From the NCBI GenBank assembly GCA_947492525.1, contig CANLNQ010000027.1, positions 1 to 64,000 on the forward strand: a stretch of 64,000 nucleotides of DNA, given 5' to 3'. The position numbers were made by a program, and so were the translations under genes. Under the pieces are notes generated by a model. It had not been told where the DNA came from. It ran no database searches and saw only the letters and a list, made by a program, of their open reading frames with translations. How positions within the stretch are numbered: the stretch's first letter is position 1; each line of letters opens with the position of its first letter. Below are positions 51,002-58,270 of this stretch, piece after piece. Origin of the DNA: an uncultured Granulosicoccus sp. (GTDB lineage Bacteria; Pseudomonadota; Gammaproteobacteria; Granulosicoccales; Granulosicoccaceae).

Positions 51002-51495
51002 GGCAATGTCCCGGCCGAGGTATGCTCCGGCGTGCGGGGTACGCGTGTGGGAAGTTTGCGAATCAGCTGCTCGAGACGGCTGCACACGGCTTGCAGTTCT
51101 TCCTCGCTCGGCTGTTGTGGCTGATACAGGGCATCACCGAACAAACGCCCCTCTGCCTGCGTGAACCAGTCGGTGCCGAAAGCCTCATCCAGGGTATGGA
51201 GCCATGATTGCGCATTGCCCGGAATATCGTGATGACGATGGATCAGGATCTGTCTGAGCAGTTTCGCCAGCGTCAGCAGCGCCACGGCCGGTTTCTCGCT
51301 GCGCGCCTGTTGTACGCGAAACAGGGTGTCGCGGCGCCATTGATTCCGCCTTCGGTAACGGCGGTAGCCGAGACCGGTCAGGACAAGCAGCAGCATTATC
51401 AGGTTCGCCATCATCAACCAGACAGGGGCGCCTTCCGGTGCGGGTGGTAGCTGCACGTCGCGAAGCTGGCTGAGTATCTGTTCCGTCTGGTTCAT
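50998..51495 (-). CDS. DUF4381 membrane protein of the bat/mxa-like operon
   Basis: A 165-residue protein with one membrane helix (about 25-45, 'VWLMMANLIMLLLVLTGLGYR') near the N-terminus and a soluble helical remainder. 'LRDVQLPPAPEGAPVW' before the helix and 'FGTDWFTQAEGRLFGDALYQP' later are characteristic of DUF4381. This small protein regularly sits between DUF58 and the first VWA gene; in mxa clusters the corresponding position is held by mxaA. ATG 51495 is used. The upstream 102 bp to the DUF58 stop are non-coding. Confidence 0.82.
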   Translation of the reverse strand: MNQTEQILSQLRDVQLPPAPEGAPVWLMMANLIMLLLVLTGLGYRRYRRRNQWRRDTLFRVQQARSEKPAVALLTLAKLLRQILIHRHHDIPGNAQSWLHTLDEAFGTDWFTQAEGRLFGDALYQPQQPSEEELQAVCSRLEQLIRKLPTRVPRTPEHTSAGTLP

Positions 51496-51597
51496 CGGTT
51501 TACAGACCACCAACCGCGCGTCGTGCCGGCCATGATTGTCGGGGCCACTCGCCACGGACCGAAAGGCCTGAGGCCTGTTCGAGCGTCACCGGGCGTC

Positions 51598-52608
51598 TCA
51601 CGGTAAATGACCGCTTTGCCGCAGGGTGGCGACGATCTCCGTCTTGCCTGCGCCGGAATTCAGCAAGGGAATCAGCAGTGAGGAAAAGCGATCGTCTCTT
51701 TGCTGTTTCTGCAACAAGAGCTGTTGCTGCAACTGCCTGACCTGTCGTCGCCCGAGGGTGACGGCTCGATGGCTTCTGTGCGGCAATGTTCGGGATCGAT
51801 AGCCGTAGTGCCCGACAGGCAGACCCTGTTCGAGCATGTCGTCATCGAGGTGAATGGCCGCCTGCCGCGTGGCCTGTGACAGCGTGTTCATGGCCTCGTC
51901 AAACTGGTCGCCCAGCTGATCGAAGGCACTGATCCAGATCACAGAGCCATGGAGCTGGTGCTGCGCGCTCAACCAGCGAGCTACCTGTTCCAGCGTCAGG
52001 TCGGTTTCGGTAGCGTGTTTTCGTTCACGATCGAGCATCATCAGTTTCTCGTCAGCGACGTCAGACTGAGTCGATCCTGCTTCGAAGCGCCTGCTCAGCA
52101 GGGCGCAGGCATCAATGGCCGCACTGTGTCCGGCTCGATTGTCGCTGACAGCCAGACCCTTGTCTTGAACAACGATGACACACAGGCGGCTTCCACTCTC
52201 GATGGCTTGCCACAGCAGGCGGGCGGTCAGCTGGCAGGCCCTGGCCGATCGCAAGGCCTTCGTGCCGGTGAACATGGAGCGGCGAAGGTCTGTCACCAGA
52301 GTCACCCGATGTTCTCGTTCCTCTCGATACAGGCGTGTGTACAGGACATTGCTGCGTGCGCTGGCCTTCCAGTCGACATGTCTGAGTTCGTCGCCGGCAC
52401 TGTAGGGCCTGAGATCATCGAAATCGGTCCCGTGACCGCGTCGTTCTCCACGAAAGTTGCCTGCCCATTGTCCAGTACCTGCCGGTTGGCGCAGGGTGCT
52501 TTCGCGAACCGTGTGTCGTTCGTTCAGCAACGATTCGAGACTGACCGTTACGGACGCATCAGCCGAATCACCGGTATGGCCTGTGCCTGTATTACGCAAG
52601 ATTGGCAC
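51598..52608 (-). CDS. DUF58 protein (MxaS-like) partner of MoxR
   Basis: A 336-residue soluble protein. The DUF58 hallmark 'DFDDLRPYSAGDELRHVDWKASAR' (quoted in part; residues about 62-85) is followed by 'NVLYTRLYREEREH' and a VWA-like remainder. DUF58 proteins are encoded next to MoxR ATPases and may be recruited by them; in methylotrophs mxaS, next to mxaR, has this domain and is needed for active methanol dehydrogenase. Here it follows the moxR gene by 64 bp in the same operon. Confidence 0.88.
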   Translation of the reverse strand: MPILRNTGTGHTGDSADASVTVSLESLLNERHTVRESTLRQPAGTGQWAGNFRGERRGHGTDFDDLRPYSAGDELRHVDWKASARSNVLYTRLYREEREHRVTLVTDLRRSMFTGTKALRSARACQLTARLLWQAIESGSRLCVIVVQDKGLAVSDNRAGHSAAIDACALLSRRFEAGSTQSDVADEKLMMLDRERKHATETDLTLEQVARWLSAQHQLHGSVIWISAFDQLGDQFDEAMNTLSQATRQAAIHLDDDMLEQGLPVGHYGYRSRTLPHRSHRAVTLGRRQVRQLQQQLLLQKQQRDDRFSSLLIPLLNSGAGKTEIVATLRQSGHLP

Positions 52609-52672
52609 TCGGAACCGTGGGGTGGATCTGGTGTCGGCTGTTCACGGCGTGCTGAGACATGTCGGCTCGGCC

Positions 52673-53668
52673 TCAGACTTGAGGAGTGGAGTCCAGCAGG
52701 TCCTGAACAATCTGGCGGGCCGTGTTGCCAGCCGCTCGTGCGCGATAGTCCAGAGCAATTCGCCCACTGAGAATGTCCGGTGCCAGAGTGGCAATATCGT
52801 CAGGTGTCACGAACTCTCGTCCATCGAGCCAGGCTCTGGCACGCGAGGCCAGAGCAAGATAGATCGACGCGCGCGGGCTGGCGGCCTGGGCAATCATCGA
52901 GGCGGATTGACCCCCTGCGCCCAGACCTCGGGTTGCGCCGACCAGTCGCACGATATAGTCGCGCACGGCCTCGGAAAGAAAGACATCGGGAATCAGCTGT
53001 CGTGCACGCAGGATGAGTTCGCCATTGCCGATGGCCTCAGGTCCGTTGGTAGCGACCAAGGGATCGGATTCGCTCAGTACCTGATCGAGAATCCTGCGTT
53101 CCTGTTCGATACCCGGCAGTTCGAGGTTGACGAAGAACATGAAGCGATCGAGTTGCGCCTCGGGCAGCGGGTAGGTGCCTTCATGCTCGATCGGGTTCTG
53201 CGTTGCCGCCACCAGAAAGGGCTCTTCAAGCTTGCGCGTGACGCCGTTGCTGGTGATCTGATGCTCTCCCATGGCTTCGAGCAAGGCACTCTGTACCTTG
53301 GGTGGCGCGCGATTCACTTCATCGACCAGAACGATGTGATTGAACAACGGGCCGGGATTGAAGGTGAATTCGCCGCTTCGTGGCTGCAGGATGTCGGTGC
53401 CGGTGATATCGGCAGGTAGCAGGTCCGGGGTGGCTTGCACGCGCACGAAACGGATGTCGAGCAATCGGGCAAATCGGTTGATGGTGCGTGTCTTGGCAAC
53501 GCCGGGAGGCCCTTCGATCAGCAGATGCCCGCCAGTGAGCAGCGCGATCAACAGGCGGTCTATGAGGCTTTCCAGTCCGATCAGTTGCCCTGCCAGCGTG
53601 GTTCGCAGTAGCTGCATGGAGGCTCTGACCTCATCCGGCTCGGCTCGGCTGTCGGGGTCGGCATTCAT
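52673..53668 (-). CDS. moxR: MoxR-family AAA+ ATPase
   Basis: A 331-residue chaperone-like ATPase. Walker A is GPPGVAKT (53-60) and Walker B is 'VLVDEVNRAPP' (113-123). 'EGPPGVAKTRTI', 'GTDILQPRSGEF', 'TQNPIEHEGTYPLPEAQLDRF' (quoted in part) and the C-terminal lid 'SPRASIYLALASRARAW' are MoxR hallmarks. MoxR was first named from methanol dehydrogenase maturation, where it is thought to help insert the metal or fold the enzyme. The start overlaps the stop of the upstream rhodanese-like gene (ATGA), placing it directly in the quinoprotein operon. Confidence 0.94.
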   Translation of the reverse strand: MNADPDSRAEPDEVRASMQLLRTTLAGQLIGLESLIDRLLIALLTGGHLLIEGPPGVAKTRTINRFARLLDIRFVRVQATPDLLPADITGTDILQPRSGEFTFNPGPLFNHIVLVDEVNRAPPKVQSALLEAMGEHQITSNGVTRKLEEPFLVAATQNPIEHEGTYPLPEAQLDRFMFFVNLELPGIEQERRILDQVLSESDPLVATNGPEAIGNGELILRARQLIPDVFLSEAVRDYIVRLVGATRGLGAGGQSASMIAQAASPRASIYLALASRARAWLDGREFVTPDDIATLAPDILSGRIALDYRARAAGNTARQIVQDLLDSTPQV

Positions 53669-54780
53669 GGGCGAATGAGCAGTGAGGGAAACAGGCGGCT
53701 ATCGGCATCCTCGGCGATGAATTCGTCAAGATCGATCGGATGGCTGTAGGGTTCGGGGGGATCGGCAAGCACGTCGAGATCGCCTTGCAGCAACTGACCC
53801 CGCAGGCTGCCGTCTTCCTGCCATGCCAGTCGGTAGTAGATGCCGTTCCAGAAGTCGATGCCGAAACTGCTCGGGGACTTCCAGATGAACAGAAGCTGGT
53901 ATTCCAGTTCGGTAAGATCATTTGCCGACACCGTGCCGTGCAGCGGGTAAGGGTAGGGCAGATGACAGAACCATTCTGCAGCGTCCTGAAGACAACGAAA
54001 CGGGCGCATGGACAGAAACTGATCGACAAAGCGTTCGCTGTCCAGTTCGATGGTGAATGTACTGCTTTCCGAGTCGGTGGCAGCGAAACTGACTGTGCCG
54101 ATAGCGAGTTCTTCACCCTGCTGATCAATCAGGAAGATTTGCGCTGAATCGGGCGGTGTGTGTTGCCCGGGTGCTTCATCCGGGGATGGCTCCTGCGCGA
54201 CGGCGGGAGTGGTGTCGGTGAAGAAGTTCACCGGTTGAAGCTGGGTCAAATCCCAGCCGTTCTCCATCCATCCATCGACGCCCAGGGGATACCAGTGCAC
54301 AGCACCATAACCCCACAGAATGGCTCTGCGCGCGGCATTCCAGCTTTGCCAGCAGTCCGCATTGCAGAAGAACACCAGCGGAGTATCCTGATTACCTTGC
54401 GTCAGTCTTGCAATATTTCGCTTGAAGTAGTCTTCCGCTTCAGCGTTGAGTGTGCCGAAGCCCACTTCGGGCAGCCAGATGGCACCGGGTATGGACAGGC
54501 GAATCTCGGAGGTCACCCAGTGTCCGTCCAAGGGGTCAGGTCCCAGGCCCACAGGCGGATGCACGTCGATAAGGACGGCAGTGCCCTGTTCCTGCATGAG
54601 TGCCAGTTGCCGGGTATCCAGCGTGGTACCGCCGGGGACATCTTCCGGCACTGGTGCTCGGTAGCGCTCCATGCGCAAGCCGGTCTGGGGGTCGACGTCA
54701 TAGCCTTCGAGGGCCAGGGCGGAGCTGTTTGCAACAATGACAAACAGCACCGCGATGATCAACAGGGTTCTATCCAGCAT
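53665..54780 (-). CDS. Rhodanese-like PQQ-catabolism-associated protein with long C-terminal extension
   Basis: A 371-residue exported protein. After a signal (MLDRTLLIIAVLFVIVANSS, cleaved near ALA) residues 25-190 form a rhodanese-like domain with 'FFCNADCWQSWNAARRAILW'. The Cys139-x3-Cys143-Trp and following Ser-Trp-Asn-Ala-x-Arg match the family of PQQ-dependent-catabolism-associated Cys-x-x-Cys-Trp proteins, normally about 160 residues. Residues about 200-371 are an extra domain I do not recognise ('FTIELDSERFVDQFLSMRPF', 'CLQDAAEWFCHLPYPYPLHG'). It is the first gene of the minus-strand operon, immediately divergent from the cytochrome c gene. The start at ATG 54780 begins the signal peptide. 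Its role is unknown; redox or persulfide chemistry in the periplasm is conceivable. Confidence 0.8.
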   Translation of the reverse strand: MLDRTLLIIAVLFVIVANSSALALEGYDVDPQTGLRMERYRAPVPEDVPGGTTLDTRQLALMQEQGTAVLIDVHPPVGLGPDPLDGHWVTSEIRLSIPGAIWLPEVGFGTLNAEAEDYFKRNIARLTQGNQDTPLVFFCNADCWQSWNAARRAILWGYGAVHWYPLGVDGWMENGWDLTQLQPVNFFTDTTPAVAQEPSPDEAPGQHTPPDSAQIFLIDQQGEELAIGTVSFAATDSESSTFTIELDSERFVDQFLSMRPFRCLQDAAEWFCHLPYPYPLHGTVSANDLTELEYQLLFIWKSPSSFGIDFWNGIYYRLAWQEDGSLRGQLLQGDLDVLADPPEPYSHPIDLDEFIAEDADSRLFPSLLIRP

Positions 54781-54963
54781 GATTGACAGTATGCGCTGTG
54801 CGCTCGGTAGAGACAGTGGTACAAAAGTCCAACGCCGGAGGCGCACAATGGCTTGCCGTGCAAGGCGATTCGGGCGGAGGATGGTTCCAAAAGTACCATG
54901 TTGGGAGGGCACCGGTTTGAGCTACGCTTGCGTTCTTCCGAGGTAGACGAGTTGTAGATTCCG
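54781..54963. promoter_or_regulatory. Divergent promoter region of the quinoprotein island
   Basis: 183 bp separate the two operons. Two related elements stand out: GGTAC-AAAA-GTCC at 54818-54830, and ATGGTTCC-AAAA-GTACCAT at 54881-54899, an imperfect palindrome with perfect ATGGT/ACCAT ends. The reverse complement of the second shares GTACYTTTGG with a site upstream of xoxF (58125-58142). These are candidate binding sites for a common regulator. No clear -35/-10 pairs were found. Confidence 0.4.
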
Positions 54964-55410
54964 ATGAAAAAGCGTTTGTTGACTGGTGCAGTTTCCCTGT
55001 TGGTCGTGTCTCAGATCATGCTCGTGAAAACGGGCTATGGTCATGGTGATGTGCAGCCTCAGGCCGTGGATACCGAAGGGCTGGAAGCCTTGCCTGAAGA
55101 AATCGCCATGGAAAATCCTTACCGCACGATGGGCGGTGAGCAATACGAACTGGCACAGACCGTGGGTGCCTCTGCCTACAATACCAACTGCGCGCGTTGT
55201 CACGGACTGGAAGCGATCTCGGGTGGTATTGCACCGGATCTGCGTTTGCTGGAAGATGGTGAATTCGGAGACGAATGGTTCATGGAAAGGGTGCGCAAGG
55301 GCTACACGCAGAACGGTGCCTACAAGATGCCTCCTTTCGAGAACATCCTGAGCCAGGAAGCCATGTGGGCCATTCGTTCCTACACTGAAACCCAGCCACG
55401 TCCAGAATAG
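54964..55410 (+). CDS. pedF: Cytochrome c550, PedF type, electron acceptor for XoxF
   Basis: A 148-residue periplasmic monohaem cytochrome. A signal peptide (MKKRLLTGAVSLLVVSQIML, then VKTGYG) is followed by the haem site CARCH (76-80) and, at 'YKMPPF' (120-125), the likely axial Met122. 'MENPYRTMGGEQYELAQTVG' (49-68) is the PedF-like N-terminal signature preceding the haem motif. It should accept electrons from the PQQ dehydrogenase encoded four genes downstream and pass them to an oxidase. It is the first gene of the plus-strand operon, and its stop TAG directly abuts the next start. In xox clusters the equivalent is xoxG. Confidence 0.88.
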   Translation: MKKRLLTGAVSLLVVSQIMLVKTGYGHGDVQPQAVDTEGLEALPEEIAMENPYRTMGGEQYELAQTVGASAYNTNCARCHGLEAISGGIAPDLRLLEDGEFGDEWFMERVRKGYTQNGAYKMPPFENILSQEAMWAIRSYTETQPRPE

Positions 55411-56289
55411 ATGAGCTACCGAATTCCCGGTCTGAGCCAGACCCTGCGTTGCCTGAGTGCACTGAGTCTGCTCGCAGCAGGGCTGAGTTCGCCTGCGCTG
55501 CAGGCACGCCCTGTGGATGATGTGGTCGACAGCGGCAAACTGGTGGTCTTTGCCTACAGCGATTACGCCCCTTATTCCTGGCAGGACGAGTCCGGGGAGG
55601 CGCAGGGCATCGATGTGGAGATCGGGCGGCGCTTTGGCGAGAGCCTGGGCGTGGAGGTCGAGTTCCTGATTCGCGGTGCTGACGAGAATCTGGACGACGA
55701 CCTGCGTGTCAATATCTGGAAGGGCGATCTGGTGCATGGCAAGTATGCCGATGTGATGATGCATGTGCCCTACGATCGTGAAGTGGATATACGTAATGAG
55801 CTTGCAGTACTCACATCCCCATACTTTCAGGAACAGATGGCCTTGATCGTCAACCGCGACATGTTGCCCACCGTCGAGACGTTCGGCCGTTTCGTGTCCA
55901 ACCCCATTGCCGTGGAAGTGGACACGGCAGGGGACTTCTTCCTGTCAAACGCCTTCCGCGGCCAGTTGCTGCAGAGCATCCGCCGCGGTCGTACATTTGC
56001 TGATGCGCAGCGCCTCTATACCAGCACCGAGGTGGGTGCCTTGATGGGGGCTCGTGCGCAGATGGAATGGGTGGCACATGAATCACCGGATATCGATTCG
56101 GATATCGTGCAGCCGCCGATGCCGGGAATTGTCAGAACGGGCTGGCCCATCGGCATTGCTGTCAAGCATGACAGCCGTGATCTGGGGTATGCACTGGGCG
56201 ATGTGCTTACCGAGATGATCGACTCCGGCGACATGAAGGAACTCTATGCGCGCTATGGGGTAGAGTGGTTGCCTGCGGATCTGCAATGA
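55411..56289 (+). CDS. xoxJ: XoxJ-like quinoprotein-dehydrogenase-associated periplasmic binding protein
   Basis: A 292-residue solute-binding-protein fold (family 3). Signal peptide about 1-33 (LSLLAAGLSSPALQA). 'GKLVVFAYSDYAPYSWQDESG' and 'AQGIDVEIGRRFGESLGVEV' are the lobe-one motifs, and 'VHGKYADVMMHVPYDREVDI' and 'YFQEQMALIVNR' follow. This matches the XoxJ/MxaJ family found only with PQQ methanol/alcohol dehydrogenases, thought to activate the dehydrogenase rather than import a solute. It begins immediately after the cytochrome stop codon. Confidence 0.9.
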   Translation: MSYRIPGLSQTLRCLSALSLLAAGLSSPALQARPVDDVVDSGKLVVFAYSDYAPYSWQDESGEAQGIDVEIGRRFGESLGVEVEFLIRGADENLDDDLRVNIWKGDLVHGKYADVMMHVPYDREVDIRNELAVLTSPYFQEQMALIVNRDMLPTVETFGRFVSNPIAVEVDTAGDFFLSNAFRGQLLQSIRRGRTFADAQRLYTSTEVGALMGARAQMEWVAHESPDIDSDIVQPPMPGIVRTGWPIGIAVKHDSRDLGYALGDVLTEMIDSGDMKELYARYGVEWLPADLQ

Positions 56290-56299
56290 GGTGAACGCC

Positions 56300-57091
56300 A
56301 TGAAGTCTGTGTCACGAATCGCTGTTGTATTTTGCATGATGTTGTTCAGCACCGGTTTGCTGGCGCGGCAGTTGCCCGAAGACCCTCTGGACTCGGTCAT
56401 GTGGGAAGCCATGGCCGAGCGCTTCATGCCTGAAGGCGACATCGTGTTCGACGAGCGAGTCAGGGTCATGGCGCCGCTCTCTGCTGAAAACCAGTTTCAT
56501 GTACCGATCACGGTCGATGCCACGGCACTGGACGATGTGGTGGAGATCGTGGCAATGGCCGATCTGAACCCCATTCCTCTGGTCATGAGTCTGCGGCCGT
56601 CGGAGGCATTGGCGTTCGTCGGTTTTCGGCTCAAACTGCAACAGACCTCGCCGATCCATGTCGGCGTTCGCACCCGTGATGGGGTATGGCATGTGGGCGG
56701 CGCCATCGTTGACGCTGCCGGTGGTGGCTGTACCGCTCCGGCTGCTGCCCACGGCAACAGCAACTGGATGAAGACGCTGGGTGAGACGCGTGCCTTTGCC
56801 GGTCGCGATACTGATCACAGCGCTCGCATGACACTGCGCATGCGTCATCCCATGGATACCGGACTGGCAGCCGGTATTCCGGCCTTCTATCTCAACGAAT
56901 TGGCGGTACGTGATGATGAGGGTAACATCCTGGCCGAAATCGATCTGTACGAGCCCGTCAGCGAAAATCCGACTCTGACCCTCAAGCCCAGGGTGGGGCC
57001 TGAAGCAACGGTGCTGACGGTGTCCTCGAGAGACACCGAAGGCAATATCTTCAATTTCCCGCTGGACGTGCCGGCGGCCACCGGGCTGTGA
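56300..57091 (+). CDS. SoxYZ-like carrier associated with quinoprotein dehydrogenase
   Basis: A 263-residue fusion of SoxY- and SoxZ-like domains. Signal peptide about 1-22. The SoxY part (about 30-150) ends with 'GGGCTAPAA', whose Cys144 corresponds to the swinging-arm cysteine that in sulfur oxidation carries the substrate. The SoxZ-like part (about 165-260) includes 'MRHPMDTG' and 'IPAFYLNELAVRDDEGN'. The family is annotated as quinoprotein-dehydrogenase-associated SoxYZ-like carrier. With the next gene it forms a proposed relay. ATG 56300 is chosen because GAGGTG sits 7 nt upstream; GTG 56291 is in frame. Confidence 0.88.
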   Translation: MKSVSRIAVVFCMMLFSTGLLARQLPEDPLDSVMWEAMAERFMPEGDIVFDERVRVMAPLSAENQFHVPITVDATALDDVVEIVAMADLNPIPLVMSLRPSEALAFVGFRLKLQQTSPIHVGVRTRDGVWHVGGAIVDAAGGGCTAPAAAHGNSNWMKTLGETRAFAGRDTDHSARMTLRMRHPMDTGLAAGIPAFYLNELAVRDDEGNILAEIDLYEPVSENPTLTLKPRVGPEATVLTVSSRDTEGNIFNFPLDVPAATGL

Positions 57092-57101
57092 GCCAGCCTT
57101 C

Positions 57102-58109
57102 ATGACAACAAGACAAGCGCATTGCGGTCGGGCAAGTGCCGCACCCGCGTCCAGGCGGCGCAGACAGGTCATGCAGTGGTTTGCTGCCGGCTGCGGCTGC
57201 GCCATCTGTGGTTCTGCCAGTGCGCGATTACTGGATTTCGATCTGAGAGCGGTCGAGATGGCATCCCGAACCTGGGCGGTACTGGGACGTACCGAATATT
57301 TCAATATGGACAACGGTGGCAACATCGTCAACGTGGCGTTCGTGGAAGTGCCCGATGGCGTTGTGGTCATCGATACAGGTCCGTCCCGGCGATACGGCGA
57401 TGCACTACGCCGCCTCATCGAAAAGACCGTGCCGGGCAAGCCGATACTGCGCGTCTACAATACGCATCATCACCCGGATCATTTTCTGGGCAATCAAGCC
57501 TTCGACGCATCCATGATTGCCGCGCCGCAGAAAGTGATCGACAATATTGCGTTGGAAGGCTCCGGCTTTGCCGACAATATGTATCGCCTTCTGGGCGACT
57601 GGATGCGAGGTACCAATGCCGTGGCCCCGACGGTTGCCCTGCAGGCTGATCGTGAAGAGGTGGGAGGAAGGCATTTCTCCTTGTTTTATCTTTCAGGGCA
57701 TACCAGCAGCGATTTCGTCATCAGAGATGATGAGACCGGTGTGTTGTTTGCCGGCGATCTTGCCTTTCTGTATCGGGCACCAACGACACCACATGCCGAT
57801 ATCGTCAGCTGGCGAGAATCCCTGACCGTGTTGGCCGGAATCGATAAATCCCTGCTGATACCCGGTCACGGACCCAGCGACGACAAGGATGAGTCACTGG
57901 TACAGACCGGCGATTACATCGACTGGCTGCACGGCAGTCTGAGTGATGCAGTGCAGCGAGGGCTGACCATGAACGAAGCCATGGCATTGCCCATACCGGT
58001 TCGATTCGAAGGTCTGGGCGTGGTGCGCACCGAGTACGAACGGTCTGTCGTGCACCTGTATCCTGCACTGGAAGATGCACTTTTCCCCGTCATCGAGCTT
58101 GATCAGTAG
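57102..58109 (+). CDS. Quinoprotein relay system zinc metallohydrolase (MBL fold)
   Basis: A 335-residue metallo-beta-lactamase-fold protein. Metal site one is 'THHHPDHFLGN' (121-131) with the His-x-His-x-Asp-His pattern; further ligands are 'LSGHTSSD' and 'FAGDLAF', and the late 'IPGHGP' supplies the last His. The N-terminus is basic and contains three Cys in 'GCGCAICG', suggesting export or a lipid/metal role. It belongs to the quinoprotein relay metallohydrolase family that pairs with SoxYZ-like carriers next to PQQ dehydrogenases. The start codon lacks a clear ribosome binding site. Confidence 0.88.
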   Translation: MTTRQAHCGRASAAPASRRRRQVMQWFAAGCGCAICGSASARLLDFDLRAVEMASRTWAVLGRTEYFNMDNGGNIVNVAFVEVPDGVVVIDTGPSRRYGDALRRLIEKTVPGKPILRVYNTHHHPDHFLGNQAFDASMIAAPQKVIDNIALEGSGFADNMYRLLGDWMRGTNAVAPTVALQADREEVGGRHFSLFYLSGHTSSDFVIRDDETGVLFAGDLAFLYRAPTTPHADIVSWRESLTVLAGIDKSLLIPGHGPSDDKDESLVQTGDYIDWLHGSLSDAVQRGLTMNEAMALPIPVRFEGLGVVRTEYERSVVHLYPALEDALFPVIELDQ

Positions 58110-58124
58110 TATTTCGGCCGCTGG

Positions 58125-58142
58125 AGTGTACCTTTGGCCACT
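58125..58142. promoter_or_regulatory. Element upstream of xoxF sharing GTACCTTTGG with the divergent promoter
   Basis: AGTGTACCTTTGGCCACT has inverted AGTG/CACT ends and contains GTACCTTTGG. The reverse strand of 54881-54899 has GTACTTTTGG. It lies about 130 bp before the xoxF start, between the metallohydrolase gene and xoxF, suggesting that xoxF has its own promoter. Confidence 0.35.
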
Positions 58143-58270
58143 ATGGCAACTCCGGTATCTTGGCTAGACTGCAAGTTCAGCGGTGTGGCGTCCCGGAGGG
58201 CCTCTTGCTAATGCAACACCGCGCCATCTGTCTCTTTGCGGGCATTGAACGTCCATACCAGGAGTAGCGA

